64,000 nucleotides of DNA from Flavobacterium sp. 5. Lineage in GTDB: Bacteria; Bacteroidota; Bacteroidia; Flavobacteriales; Flavobacteriaceae. Location: contig NZ_PHUE01000001.1 in the NCBI RefSeq assembly GCF_002813295.1, positions 124,001 to 188,000 on the forward strand, read 5' to 3'. Numbering within the stretch: position 1 is the stretch's first letter; each line of letters begins with the position of its first letter. A model generated the notes under the pieces. The model searched no databases. It had not been told where the DNA came from and saw nothing but the letters and a program-made list of their open reading frames with translations. The translations under genes were made by a program, and so were the position numbers. Shown here in pieces: positions 29,893 to 38,398 of the stretch.

Positions 29893-31929
29893 CTATTTCT
29901 TAAAATTCGAAATACCTGTCTTCAACCAATTCTCATATTCTGTCACACTTACATAACTTATTGTTGGTTGTTCTTTATTAAGAGAATTTCCTTGTAAATC
30001 TATCAAAACATACAAGGGTTGTGTATTTGTATTGTATTTTGAAATCATAAAATCAGTCCATTTATCCCCTATCGTTTCAATCTCAGATCCTGTTTTTTCA
30101 GAAACAAACTGTTCATTTTTAGGCAGTAGTCTTTGATCATCTACATATAACGAAATTAAAACTACTTGATTTTTTAGAATTGAAAGTACATTATCTTCAG
30201 ACCAAACGTTGTTTTCCATTTTTCTACAATTAACACAAGCATGCCCTGTAAAATCTAACATTATAGGTTTGTTTACCATTTTAGCATAAGCTAATCCTTT
30301 ATCATAATCATCAAAAACGACGATTTGATGTGGTCCAAATTTTGCACCTTCTGGCAAAGCTGTTGAAACACTAGTTCCATTTCCCGTTCCTGAACTAACC
30401 AAACCCAATGGACTTTCACTATATTCCATTGGAGGCGGAAATGCGCTTATTAATTTAAGTGGAGCTCCCCAAAGACCTGGTATTAGATAAATAGTAAAAG
30501 ACAACACTAACAACCCAAGGCTCAATCTTCCAACAGATATATGAGGCAATGGACTATCATGTGGCAAAGTAATTTTCCCAAATAAATAGAAAGCTAAAGT
30601 TCCAAAAATAGCAATCCAAATTACCAAAAACACTTCTCTTTCTAATAAATGCAATTGCAAAACTAAGTCGGCATTGGATAAAAACTTAAAAGCCAAAGCC
30701 AATTCTAAAAATCCTAAAACCACTTTGACTGTATTTAACCAACCGCCTGATTTTGGAAGCGAATTCAACCAGCCTGGAAACATAGCAAAAAGCATAAAAG
30801 GCAAGGCTAATGCTAAAGAAAAACCAAACATTCCTATTATAGGTGCAATTCCTCCTTTGGATGCTGCATCAACTAAAAGAGTTCCTACGATAGGACCTGT
30901 ACATGAAAAGGAAACAATCGCTAAAGCCAAAGCCATAAATAAAATTCCAATAATGCCTCCTCTATCAGCCTGACTGTCTACTTTATTTGCCCACGAATTA
31001 GGCAGCATAATCTCAAAAGCACCAAGGAAAGATGTTGCGAAAACAACCAATAAAATAAAAAATATAATATTAAAATACACATTGGTAGACAAAGCATTCA
31101 ATGCATCGGCACCAAAAACCCAAGTAACAACAAATCCCAATAACACATAAATAAGGATAATTGAAATACCATAAATAATGGCATTTCTAATTCCTGCGGC
31201 TTTAGTTTTGCTTTGTTTGGTAAAAAAACTAACCGTCATGGGAATCATTGGAAACACGCAAGGAGTCAACAAAGCAGCAAATCCTGAGAAAAAAGCAATA
31301 AAGAAAATAGACCACAATCCTCTTTCCAATCTAGGCTTTGGCAGCTCTACAGTCTTAATTTCTACAATTTCAGCGCCTTTTTTCTGTATCGTTTCAGGAG
31401 CAATAACTGCATTATCAGTTGGATTACCAACCAGTTTTACAATTGCAGTCGGAGCTATTTCAACAGTCCTATTTGTTTTTTCCGTAGGTATTTTAAAAGT
31501 AAATTTCTTTTCAAGATTAATACATACTTCTTTACATATTTGATAATTCAGTTCAGCTTGAATAGCTACAACCTCAGGATTTGTAAGACTTATTTCTTGT
31601 TGAATTTGAGCTTTATCATGAAAGAATGTTTCGTTTACTCCAAAAACATCATTGAAAGAAGTGGTTGTTTTACTTTCTTTGGCTTTACCAACCAAATCAA
31701 AATTACCTATCTGATCTTTGAATTTAATTTCCAAAGGTAATGGCCCACCGTCAGGGGTAAATTGTGAATATATATGCCAATCCTTTTCGATTACTGCAGT
31801 AAAAGTTAAAACATAATTAGTTTCTGATTTCTTTTCGATTGCTGTTGTCCATTTTGCAGGATCCAAAACCTGAGCATTTCCTTTGGTGAAAGCTAAAAAA
31901 GTAAGCAGTATAAAAAGTATTTTCTTCAT
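29893..31929 (-). CDS. dsbD: Thiol:disulfide interchange protein DsbD-type (cytochrome c biogenesis transmembrane)
   Basis: A 678-residue protein that moves electrons from cytoplasmic thioredoxin to the periplasm. A signal peptide precedes a DsbD-alpha-like domain with the cysteine pair in CKEVCINLEKKF. The central DsbD-beta membrane domain has eight helices and the conserved TPCVFPMIPMTVSFF and SCTGPIVGTL cysteines. A C-terminal thioredoxin-like domain carries HACVNCRKM. All three redox pairs are present, so it should be functional. It lies 9 bp after tilS and is probably in the same operon. Confidence 0.92.
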   Translation of the reverse strand: MKKILFILLTFLAFTKGNAQVLDPAKWTTAIEKKSETNYVLTFTAVIEKDWHIYSQFTPDGGPLPLEIKFKDQIGNFDLVGKAKESKTTTSFNDVFGVNETFFHDKAQIQQEISLTNPEVVAIQAELNYQICKEVCINLEKKFTFKIPTEKTNRTVEIAPTAIVKLVGNPTDNAVIAPETIQKKGAEIVEIKTVELPKPRLERGLWSIFFIAFFSGFAALLTPCVFPMIPMTVSFFTKQSKTKAAGIRNAIIYGISIILIYVLLGFVVTWVFGADALNALSTNVYFNIIFFILLVVFATSFLGAFEIMLPNSWANKVDSQADRGGIIGILFMALALAIVSFSCTGPIVGTLLVDAASKGGIAPIIGMFGFSLALALPFMLFAMFPGWLNSLPKSGGWLNTVKVVLGFLELALAFKFLSNADLVLQLHLLEREVFLVIWIAIFGTLAFYLFGKITLPHDSPLPHISVGRLSLGLLVLSFTIYLIPGLWGAPLKLISAFPPPMEYSESPLGLVSSGTGNGTSVSTALPEGAKFGPHQIVVFDDYDKGLAYAKMVNKPIMLDFTGHACVNCRKMENNVWSEDNVLSILKNQVVLISLYVDDQRLLPKNEQFVSEKTGSEIETIGDKWTDFMISKYNTNTQPLYVLIDLQGNSLNKEQPTISYVSVTEYENWLKTGISNFKK

Positions 31930-31938
31930 TATTAGTAT

Positions 31939-33249
31939 CTAAATTAATTCTATTCTAAGTATATTTTTTGTTGTATTAACAGTCTTAAATCGGTTATCAG
32001 CCCGCATTCCAACAACCCAAACGATCTGGTCTCCAGAACACAAAATCCAAGTGTTTTCTTTTTCAATCAATGATATTTTTTCATCTTTAAAAAACTTACT
32101 CACTTTCTTCGATTTGCCATTCATTCCAAAAGGCATAAAAACATCGCCAGTTTTCCATTTACGCAATAGCAAAGGAAAAACTAATTGATCTTCATCGACA
32201 AAGATAGTTTTATTTGAACCAACCGAAATGTCATCTACTTTACATAAGCTGAAATTTAAGGGAATCTTAACTTCTGCTTGATTTTCTTCGATATAAAATT
32301 CTTTAGCTATTTCATCATGTCCTAAGGAAGAAACAATCAATGAATCCCTATCTTTTAATAGCCTATATTCGGTAGTAAATACTTGTTTTCCAGACTGACT
32401 ATTTACTAAATCATAAATATCATCCCAAGCAGTAAATCCAAAATCTTTTAACCATTGATACAAATACGACTGATAATTGGACAACTGCAATAATTTATTT
32501 AAATCAAAATGGATTTGACCTCCAACCTCATGAGCAACTTGCTGATATACCATTATTGCCGCATCATCAGCCATGCATTGCGATTGCCGCAAATAACTTT
32601 CTGTTTTTAAAAATGAAGTCATAAAATTAGGATTTAACTCCTTCAAAATTGGAATTAAATGATGACGAATTTTATTTCTAACATATTTATCTGATGCATT
32701 ACTACTATCTTCCCTCCACTGAATATGATGCTCTTTGGCATAATTATCAATGTCATTACGAGTTAAAAAAAGTAAAGGTCTAATTATTTTATCATTCTGA
32801 ACTGGAATACCGGTCAATCCTTCCAATCCAGTTCCTCGGGTAAAATTGATTAAAAAAGTTTCCAGATTGTCATCTGCATGATGTGCTGTGAGTAGATAAT
32901 CGAATTTTTCCTCTTCTAGCAATTCATAAAACCAATTATACCGCAGTTCTCTAGCAGCAACTTGAGTCGAAAGTTTATAATCTTTAGCAAAACCCTCTGT
33001 ATCAAACTGAGTTACATAAATAGGAATTTTATTAGCATCCGCATACTCTTGTATGAATTTTTGATCACCAAAACTCTCCATTCCGCGAAGCTGAAAATTA
33101 CAATGTGCGATAGCTATATCAAATCCCAATTCTTGAAACAAATGCAATAAAACCATACTATCCAAACCTCCACTTACAGCAAGTAGTAGTCTTTTTTTAT
33201 TCAAAAAAGGAATCTCTTTTTCAATATGCTTTTGAAGTGTATTTTTCAT
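31939..33249 (-). CDS. tilS: tRNA(Ile)-lysidine synthetase
   Basis: A 436-residue essential enzyme that uses ATP and lysine to convert the wobble C34 of tRNA-Ile(CAU) to lysidine so that it reads AUA. The PP-loop signature LLAVSGGLDSMVLLHL is near the N-terminus, followed by the HCNFQLRGMESFGDQKF, LLTAHHADDNLETFLIN and YVRNKIRHHLIP segments typical of TilS. The C-terminal TilS-C substrate-binding region follows (KWKTGDVFMPFGMNGKSKKV). It is between pabB and dsbD, with 9 bp to the latter. Confidence 0.96.
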   Translation of the reverse strand: MKNTLQKHIEKEIPFLNKKRLLLAVSGGLDSMVLLHLFQELGFDIAIAHCNFQLRGMESFGDQKFIQEYADANKIPIYVTQFDTEGFAKDYKLSTQVAARELRYNWFYELLEEEKFDYLLTAHHADDNLETFLINFTRGTGLEGLTGIPVQNDKIIRPLLFLTRNDIDNYAKEHHIQWREDSSNASDKYVRNKIRHHLIPILKELNPNFMTSFLKTESYLRQSQCMADDAAIMVYQQVAHEVGGQIHFDLNKLLQLSNYQSYLYQWLKDFGFTAWDDIYDLVNSQSGKQVFTTEYRLLKDRDSLIVSSLGHDEIAKEFYIEENQAEVKIPLNFSLCKVDDISVGSNKTIFVDEDQLVFPLLLRKWKTGDVFMPFGMNGKSKKVSKFFKDEKISLIEKENTWILCSGDQIVWVVGMRADNRFKTVNTTKNILRIELI

Positions 33250-33345
33250 ATCTAGCTATTTACTGGTCTTAAATTGTTGATAAATAATTTAAGCAAATGC
33301 GTATTTTCAATTCAAAAATACTGATTATTATTTAACCAATTATGA

Positions 33346-34638
33346 TCACTCTTGCTGCAAAACTTCTAGCATTGCTTTAGCTTTAAGTAAACATTCCTCA
33401 TATTCTTTTTCTGGAATCGACAATGATGTTATAGCGCTACCAACGGAAAAAGACACGTATTGATTTTCTTCATTATACAAAATACTGCGAATAACTACAT
33501 TAAAATCAAAATCTCCATTGGGCATAAAATACCCCACAGCTCCACTATACAAACCGCGCTTAGTTTCTTCTAACTCTTCTATAATTTTCATAGCTGAATA
33601 TTTGGGTGCACCAGTCATACTCCCCATAGGAAATGTTGTTCTAAGCGCATCAACTGTTGCAAATTTTGAATCCAATTTGGAAGTGATCGTCGAAATCATT
33701 TGATGTACTTGCAGGAATGAATAAATCCCACAAAGCTCTTTAACTTCAACCGAAGCTTTCTGGGCAGTATGCGATAAATCATTTCGAACCAAATCGGTTA
33801 TCATGATATTTTCTGCACGTTCTTTGGGATCTTGTGATAAATTATTTTTAGATATTTCATCTTCAACAGAGTCAACAAATCGCTTTGAAGTTCCTTTTAT
33901 TGGTTGAGAAATGAGATTTTCTCCTTCTTTTTTAAGATATCTTTCTGGTGAAGCCGAAAGCAAAAATTGTTTATTATTCTTAAAAAAAACAGTAAAAGGT
34001 GCTTGTGAAATTTCATTAAGTTTCAAGAATTTATCCAAAGGATTAATTTTGGCATTTTCTGCAAAAAATTCCATACAAAAATTAGCTTCATAAACATCTC
34101 CTTGATGAATATGCTCTAATAATTTAACCACTTTATCTGTGTAACTTTGCTTCGAAATGCGTTGCTGTATCTCAACAGAACTCTGGCTAATATCGTTTTG
34201 TTTTGTGTAATTTAAGATATCTATAAAATCTTCTTCAACTTCATCATCACACATATTGAGATATTGAATTTCGATTTGATCTCCTTTTAATAAAAATATT
34301 TTTTTTGGCTGAAAAAAGTATAAATCAGCGAAACCTAAATCATCAAAATTATTCGATTCTAAATGTTCAACACTATTTTTTAAATCGTAAGACAAATAAC
34401 CAAACAACCAATCCTTGGTCGTTTGCTGGTATTGTTTCAAATCCTCAAAAGCATTATGATAATCTGTCTTTATTGATGTAAAAGCATCAACAGCTAACAC
34501 ACAATCGAAGTTAGAATATTCATTGAAAAATGAATTACTATCCAGAAAAGTTATCTCACGAAATTGTTGTCCCCATCCCACAAGCTGTTGCTTGAAAGCT
34601 ATTGGGTCCTCAATAAATTTGTAAATGGAAGTTCTCAA
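33346..34638 (-). CDS. pabB: Aminodeoxychorismate synthase component I / anthranilate synthase I family
   Basis: A 430-residue chorismate-binding enzyme. The PIKGTSKR, ITDLVRNDLSHTA, GSMTGAPK and YSGAVGYFMPNGDFDFNVVIR blocks are all present, and the C-terminal catalytic half is intact. PIKGT with a lysine in the position that forms a covalent intermediate is typical of aminodeoxychorismate synthase (PabB), which makes the folate precursor p-aminobenzoate. Anthranilate synthase I usually has PIAGT. No glutaminase subunit is adjacent. It leads the likely pabB-tilS-dsbD operon. Confidence 0.88.
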   Translation of the reverse strand: MRTSIYKFIEDPIAFKQQLVGWGQQFREITFLDSNSFFNEYSNFDCVLAVDAFTSIKTDYHNAFEDLKQYQQTTKDWLFGYLSYDLKNSVEHLESNNFDDLGFADLYFFQPKKIFLLKGDQIEIQYLNMCDDEVEEDFIDILNYTKQNDISQSSVEIQQRISKQSYTDKVVKLLEHIHQGDVYEANFCMEFFAENAKINPLDKFLKLNEISQAPFTVFFKNNKQFLLSASPERYLKKEGENLISQPIKGTSKRFVDSVEDEISKNNLSQDPKERAENIMITDLVRNDLSHTAQKASVEVKELCGIYSFLQVHQMISTITSKLDSKFATVDALRTTFPMGSMTGAPKYSAMKIIEELEETKRGLYSGAVGYFMPNGDFDFNVVIRSILYNEENQYVSFSVGSAITSLSIPEKEYEECLLKAKAMLEVLQQE

Positions 34639-34760
34639 AAATTAATCTATTTATGAACTTCAAAATTACAATAAAAAATAGGGTTTCTCAAGAAGAAGTC
34701 TCATAAAACTACCTCATAGTTAAATAAATATTAAAAAAGTTTTTTCCTATTAAAACATTA

Positions 34761-34768
34761 TATATTTG
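34761..34768 (+). promoter_or_regulatory. -7 promoter element for the DUF4349 gene
   Basis: TATATTTG is a full match to TAnnTTTG, 76 bp upstream of the ATG at 34845. No clear -33 TTG is visible at the expected distance. Confidence 0.5.
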
Positions 34769-34844
34769 ATACAGAATTCAAGCTTGAAAATTCAAACACA
34801 ATCAATCAAAAAAATCAATTTCCGACACTTAAAAAACTAAATCT

Positions 34845-35741
34845 ATGAACAAAATTGTTAAACAAAGCTTAACACTATTAACCCTTACTGTATTATTATT
34901 TGCTGGCTGCAAAAAATCCGATGCTCCACAGGAAGAAACAGTATCCGCTAATGCAATTTCTGCAGACACAGTTTCTTCTTCGGCAGCTGTCGAAAAAGAA
35001 GGAAGCACGCGCAAATTTATTCGAACTGCTGACATAAAATTCAAAGTAAAGAATGTTACCCAATCCACTTATACTATTGAAAACATAACTAATAAATTTG
35101 ATGGATTTGTTACTTATACGAATTTACAAAGTAATATTATTGATGAATTTGAAACTAAAATAAGTCTGGACATTACTCTACAAACTATTCGGTACAACGT
35201 AGAAAACGACATTACTATTCGTGTACCTAATAAACGCCTTGACACGGTTATTAAATCTATTGCGAAGCAAATAGATTTTCTAGATTATCGCATTATAAAA
35301 GCTGATGATATTTCGCTAAAAATGCTTTCGAACCAACTTTCACAAACAAGAAGTGCCAGCAACGAAAAAAGAATAGAAAAAGCCATTGATACCAAAGGCA
35401 AAAAAATCAATGATATAATGGATGCTGAGAATACTTTGGCAAACCAAAAAGAGCAAAATGACACAGCTAAACTTGACAATCTCTCTATCCAAGATCAAGT
35501 CAATTTTAGCACACTGACTATCAAAATCTATCAGAATGAATCTGTAAAAACTGAGGTTATAGCAAATACAAAAGATTCCAATTTCTACAAACCTAATATT
35601 GGCATACGCATACTCGATTCTCTAAAATCGGGTTGGTATGTACTTCTTAATATTATTGTTTTTCTATTCGAAATTTGGTGGTTATTAATATTGGCTATTG
35701 GCGGATTTTTTCTTTATAAAAAATTCACCAAAAAAGAATAA
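34845..35741 (+). CDS. DUF4349 lipoprotein
   Basis: A 298-residue envelope protein. A signal peptide ends in the lipobox FAGC (Cys at about residue 22) followed by KKSDAPQEE. The DUF4349 core begins with RKFIRTADIKFKVKNV, continues with a long charged helix likely to form a coiled coil (residues about 165-210), and ends with one transmembrane helix (about 265-290) and a basic tail KKFTKKE. Function in the family is unknown; related proteins have been linked to envelope stress. Having both a lipobox and a C-terminal helix is normal for DUF4349. Confidence 0.85.
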   Translation: MNKIVKQSLTLLTLTVLLFAGCKKSDAPQEETVSANAISADTVSSSAAVEKEGSTRKFIRTADIKFKVKNVTQSTYTIENITNKFDGFVTYTNLQSNIIDEFETKISLDITLQTIRYNVENDITIRVPNKRLDTVIKSIAKQIDFLDYRIIKADDISLKMLSNQLSQTRSASNEKRIEKAIDTKGKKINDIMDAENTLANQKEQNDTAKLDNLSIQDQVNFSTLTIKIYQNESVKTEVIANTKDSNFYKPNIGIRILDSLKSGWYVLLNIIVFLFEIWWLLILAIGGFFLYKKFTKKE

Positions 35742-35788
35742 AACATAATTATAAAACAGACTTTAATCTACAAATCATTTTTACGAAC

Positions 35789-35833
35789 CGAGTAAAATCA
35801 AAACCCAAAAGGTATAAGATTTTACTCGTTTTG
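35789..35833 (+). terminator. Intrinsic terminator after the DUF4349 gene
   Basis: CGAGTAAAATC pairs exactly with GATTTTACTCG across an 18-base loop and is followed by a T-rich run. Confidence 0.75.
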
Positions 35834-35937
35834 TTTACATATGAAATCAAATTAAAAAAAAATCACAACAATTATAATTTTAAGATATTATTCACAATAT
35901 AAACAATATAAAAATAAATAATAACAAAAAAATTAAC

Positions 35938-36079
35938 TAAATTTGTATACGCAAGGCAATGGACTTAGTTTTCTGGCCCTGAAAACTATCAATGGTAAAT
36001 GGATGAATAAGGTATTATAACAGCAACTCTCGCGACCTTGAGCAATCACTTAAACATTTAACCAAAAAAATTAAAAAAT
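35938..36079 (+). promoter_or_regulatory. Promoter and structured 5' leader of the DoxX-like gene
   Basis: A full -7 element, TAAATTTG, occupies 35938-35945, so transcription should begin near 35950, giving a leader of about 130 nt. The leader opens with CGCAAGG; CAAGG (35952-35956) can pair with CCTTG (36036-36040), enclosing a perfect 7-bp hairpin, AGTTTTC and GAAAACT (35967-35987), with loop TGGCCCT. The 90-nt block is visibly richer in G and C than its surroundings. It looks like a cis-acting RNA. I do not recognise a known riboswitch class. Confidence 0.5.
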
Positions 36080-36454
36080 ATGAAAACTGCCACATTCTTT
36101 ATCCGTACAATAATTGGCATATTGCTAATTTTAGTTTCTCTTGCTTACTTTTTCAATTTAATGCCTGATCTTTCAACTAGCGGCGATTTCAAGGCTTTCC
36201 AATTAGGCTTAATATCATCGATTTATTTAATGCCAATGGTTAAGACAATAGAACTTTTATGTGGTATTTCTTATCTCACAGGTAAATATGTAACCTTATC
36301 TAATATTATTGTACTTCCAGTTAGTACAAACATTTTATTTATAAATTTCTTCTTAAATCCAAACGGAATGCCACTTGCTTTTTTTGTATTCTTTGGGAAT
36401 TTATTTTTAATTTACAGTTATTGGAAAAATTACAAACCCTTACTTACAGCATAA
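36080..36454 (+). CDS. DoxX-like small membrane protein
   Basis: A 124-residue protein with four hydrophobic helices at about residues 8-26, 45-65, 72-92 and 98-117, the layout of the DoxX/DUF4345-like family. The pairing of an N-terminal MKTATFFIRTIIGILLILVS helix with ELLCGISYLTG in the middle is typical of flavobacterial DoxX-like proteins. Function is uncertain in the family. It is preceded by a long structured leader and followed by a strong terminator, so it forms a single-gene unit. Confidence 0.75.
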   Translation: MKTATFFIRTIIGILLILVSLAYFFNLMPDLSTSGDFKAFQLGLISSIYLMPMVKTIELLCGISYLTGKYVTLSNIIVLPVSTNILFINFFLNPNGMPLAFFVFFGNLFLIYSYWKNYKPLLTA

Positions 36455-36500
36455 TTTATACCAAATAGATAGCTTATGAAGAACTATTTGTGACGAATTA

Positions 36501-36548
36501 AAACCAATAAAAAAACGATAGATTTCTCTATCGTTTTTTTATTGGTTT
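36501..36548. terminator. Long bidirectional terminator between the DoxX-like gene and lpdA
   Basis: A stem of about 22 bp, from AAACCAATA through ACGATAGA and back, around a TTTC loop. T-runs inside the arms serve both convergent genes. Confidence 0.9.
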
Positions 36549-36562
36549 TGCAAAAATTCAAA

Positions 36563-37966
36563 CTATACGTGCAAAGCTCTATTATCTGTAGCAGATAGTG
36601 CCGCTTCTTTTACTGCTTCCGCAAATGTTGGATGCGCGTGTGACATTCTGGAAATATCTTCAGCAGAAGCTTTATACTCCATAGCAACAACTGCTTCAGC
36701 AATCAAATCAGCTGTTCTGGCACCAATCATGTGAACTCCTAAAACTTCATCCGTTTTTTTATCAGCAAGGATTTTTACAAATCCATCAAGATCTCCACTA
36801 GCACGAGCTCTTCCTAATGCTTTGAAAGGAAAACTTCCTACTTTGTATTCTACACCAGATGCTTTCAATTGCTCTTCTGTTTGTCCAACAGCAGCAACCT
36901 CAGGCCAAGTATAAACAACACCTGGAATCAAATTATAATCAATATGTGGTTTTTGACCAGCAAGAATTTCAGCAACCATAGTTCCTTCTTCTTCTGCTTT
37001 GTGAGCCAACATTGCTCCACGAACCACATCACCAATTGCATAAACATTTGGCGTAGAAGTTTGTAAATGATCGTTTACTTCAACTTGTCCTCTATCCGAA
37101 ATTTTCACTCCAGCTTTATCAGCATTCAATCCATCAGTATATGGACGACGACCAACAGAAACTAATGAATAATCTCCTTCAAGAGTAATAACTTCACCTT
37201 TAGCATTCTCAGCTTGAACAACTACAACATCACCATTTCTTTCAACAGATTGAACTTTGTGAGAAGTATAAAACTTCATCCCTTGTTTTTTCAACACTTT
37301 AGTCAATTCTTTAGACAAAGCACCATCCATTCCTGGAATAATTCTGTCCATGAATTCAACTACCGAAACTTGCGCTCCTAATCTCAAATACACTTGCCCC
37401 AATTCAATCCCAATAACTCCTCCTCCAATAATTACAAGGTGTTTTGGTATTTCTTTTAAAGCCAAAGCTTCTGTTGAAGTAATGATTCTTTCTTTGTCGA
37501 TTTTGATAAAAGGTAAAGAAGATGGTTTAGAACCTGTAGCAATAATAATATTTTTAGCTTCAATAGTTTCAGATGTTCCATCTGCTTTCGCGATAGCCAC
37601 GTGAGTCGCATCTACAAAGGATCCTAAACCATTAAAAACAGTAATTTTATTTTTCTCCATCAAGAAATTTACACCACCTGATGTTTGGTCAACAACTGCT
37701 TGTTTGCGTGCAATCATTTTTTCTAAATTCACTTTTACATCTCCGGAAACTTCAATTCCATGATCAGCAAAATGTTTGATTTCAGCATAATGATGTGATG
37801 AAGACAACAATGCTTTTGAAGGAATACAACCTACGTTTAAGCATGTACCTCCCAAAGTACTATATTTTTCTATAATTGCTGTTTTGAAACCCAATTGTGC
37901 ACAACGAATAGCCGAAACATATCCGCCTGGCCCAGAACCTATAATGACTACGTCAAATGAACTCAT
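36563..37966 (-). CDS. lpdA: Dihydrolipoyl dehydrogenase (E3)
   Basis: A 467-residue FAD enzyme that reoxidises lipoamide in the pyruvate, 2-oxoglutarate and branched-chain dehydrogenase complexes and in the glycine cleavage system. It shows the FAD motif IIGSGPGGYVSAIRCAQLG, the redox-active cysteines in GGTCLNVGCIPSKALL, the NAD motif IGGGVIGIELGQVY, the YAIGDV motif and the C-terminal active-site His-Glu pair in HAHPTFAEAVKEAA. Length and motifs are canonical. The gene is isolated from E1/E2 genes, as is common when one E3 serves several complexes. Confidence 0.97.
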   Translation of the reverse strand: MSSFDVVIIGSGPGGYVSAIRCAQLGFKTAIIEKYSTLGGTCLNVGCIPSKALLSSSHHYAEIKHFADHGIEVSGDVKVNLEKMIARKQAVVDQTSGGVNFLMEKNKITVFNGLGSFVDATHVAIAKADGTSETIEAKNIIIATGSKPSSLPFIKIDKERIITSTEALALKEIPKHLVIIGGGVIGIELGQVYLRLGAQVSVVEFMDRIIPGMDGALSKELTKVLKKQGMKFYTSHKVQSVERNGDVVVVQAENAKGEVITLEGDYSLVSVGRRPYTDGLNADKAGVKISDRGQVEVNDHLQTSTPNVYAIGDVVRGAMLAHKAEEEGTMVAEILAGQKPHIDYNLIPGVVYTWPEVAAVGQTEEQLKASGVEYKVGSFPFKALGRARASGDLDGFVKILADKKTDEVLGVHMIGARTADLIAEAVVAMEYKASAEDISRMSHAHPTFAEAVKEAALSATDNRALHV

Positions 37967-38398
37967 AGTATATGATTTTTATTTTTAGTGTTGCAAAATT
38001 AAGGAATAAAGTTTTGTTTAAAGTTTAATTTATAAGGTTTTTTGTTCCAATTATAACGTTTTCATCAAGAATTATGGAGAAACACTTTTAATACAACAAC
38101 AAATCATAATTTATATATTAATTATTAAATGATCAGGAAAACCTTAAAAACTATTTTAAACGAAAAATTTTATTTTAATCAAATCTAAATTGAATCAAAA
38201 AAAAGAACATCACAACCATTTAGCTAACAAGTAATTAGAATAAAATACAAACAGTTTTTTTGATTTTTGTTAAATAAAAGAAAGTTACAAACACTATAAC
38301 GTAATAGTAAGCTCACAAAAACATAACTCGTAATTTTAATGTTAATAAAATATACTTTTAATAAAAAATTACAATATAAATGAGAAAATAACCAAATC
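37967..38398. other. Divergent intergenic region between lpdA and the GH57 gene
   Basis: About 430 bp, AT-rich, with no coding frame. A -7-like TACTTTTA lies at 38353-38360, 39 bp before the GH57 start. Nothing else stands out. Confidence 0.5.

Noticed and set aside
30674..31543. Plus-strand proteins opposite dsbD
   Set aside because: They are antisense to a clearly conserved gene and lack recognisable family features.
35967..35987. SAM-I riboswitch, because of CTGGCCCT near a stem
   Set aside because: The conserved GGCAACC and kink-turn segments of SAM-I are absent, and the hairpin loop context differs.
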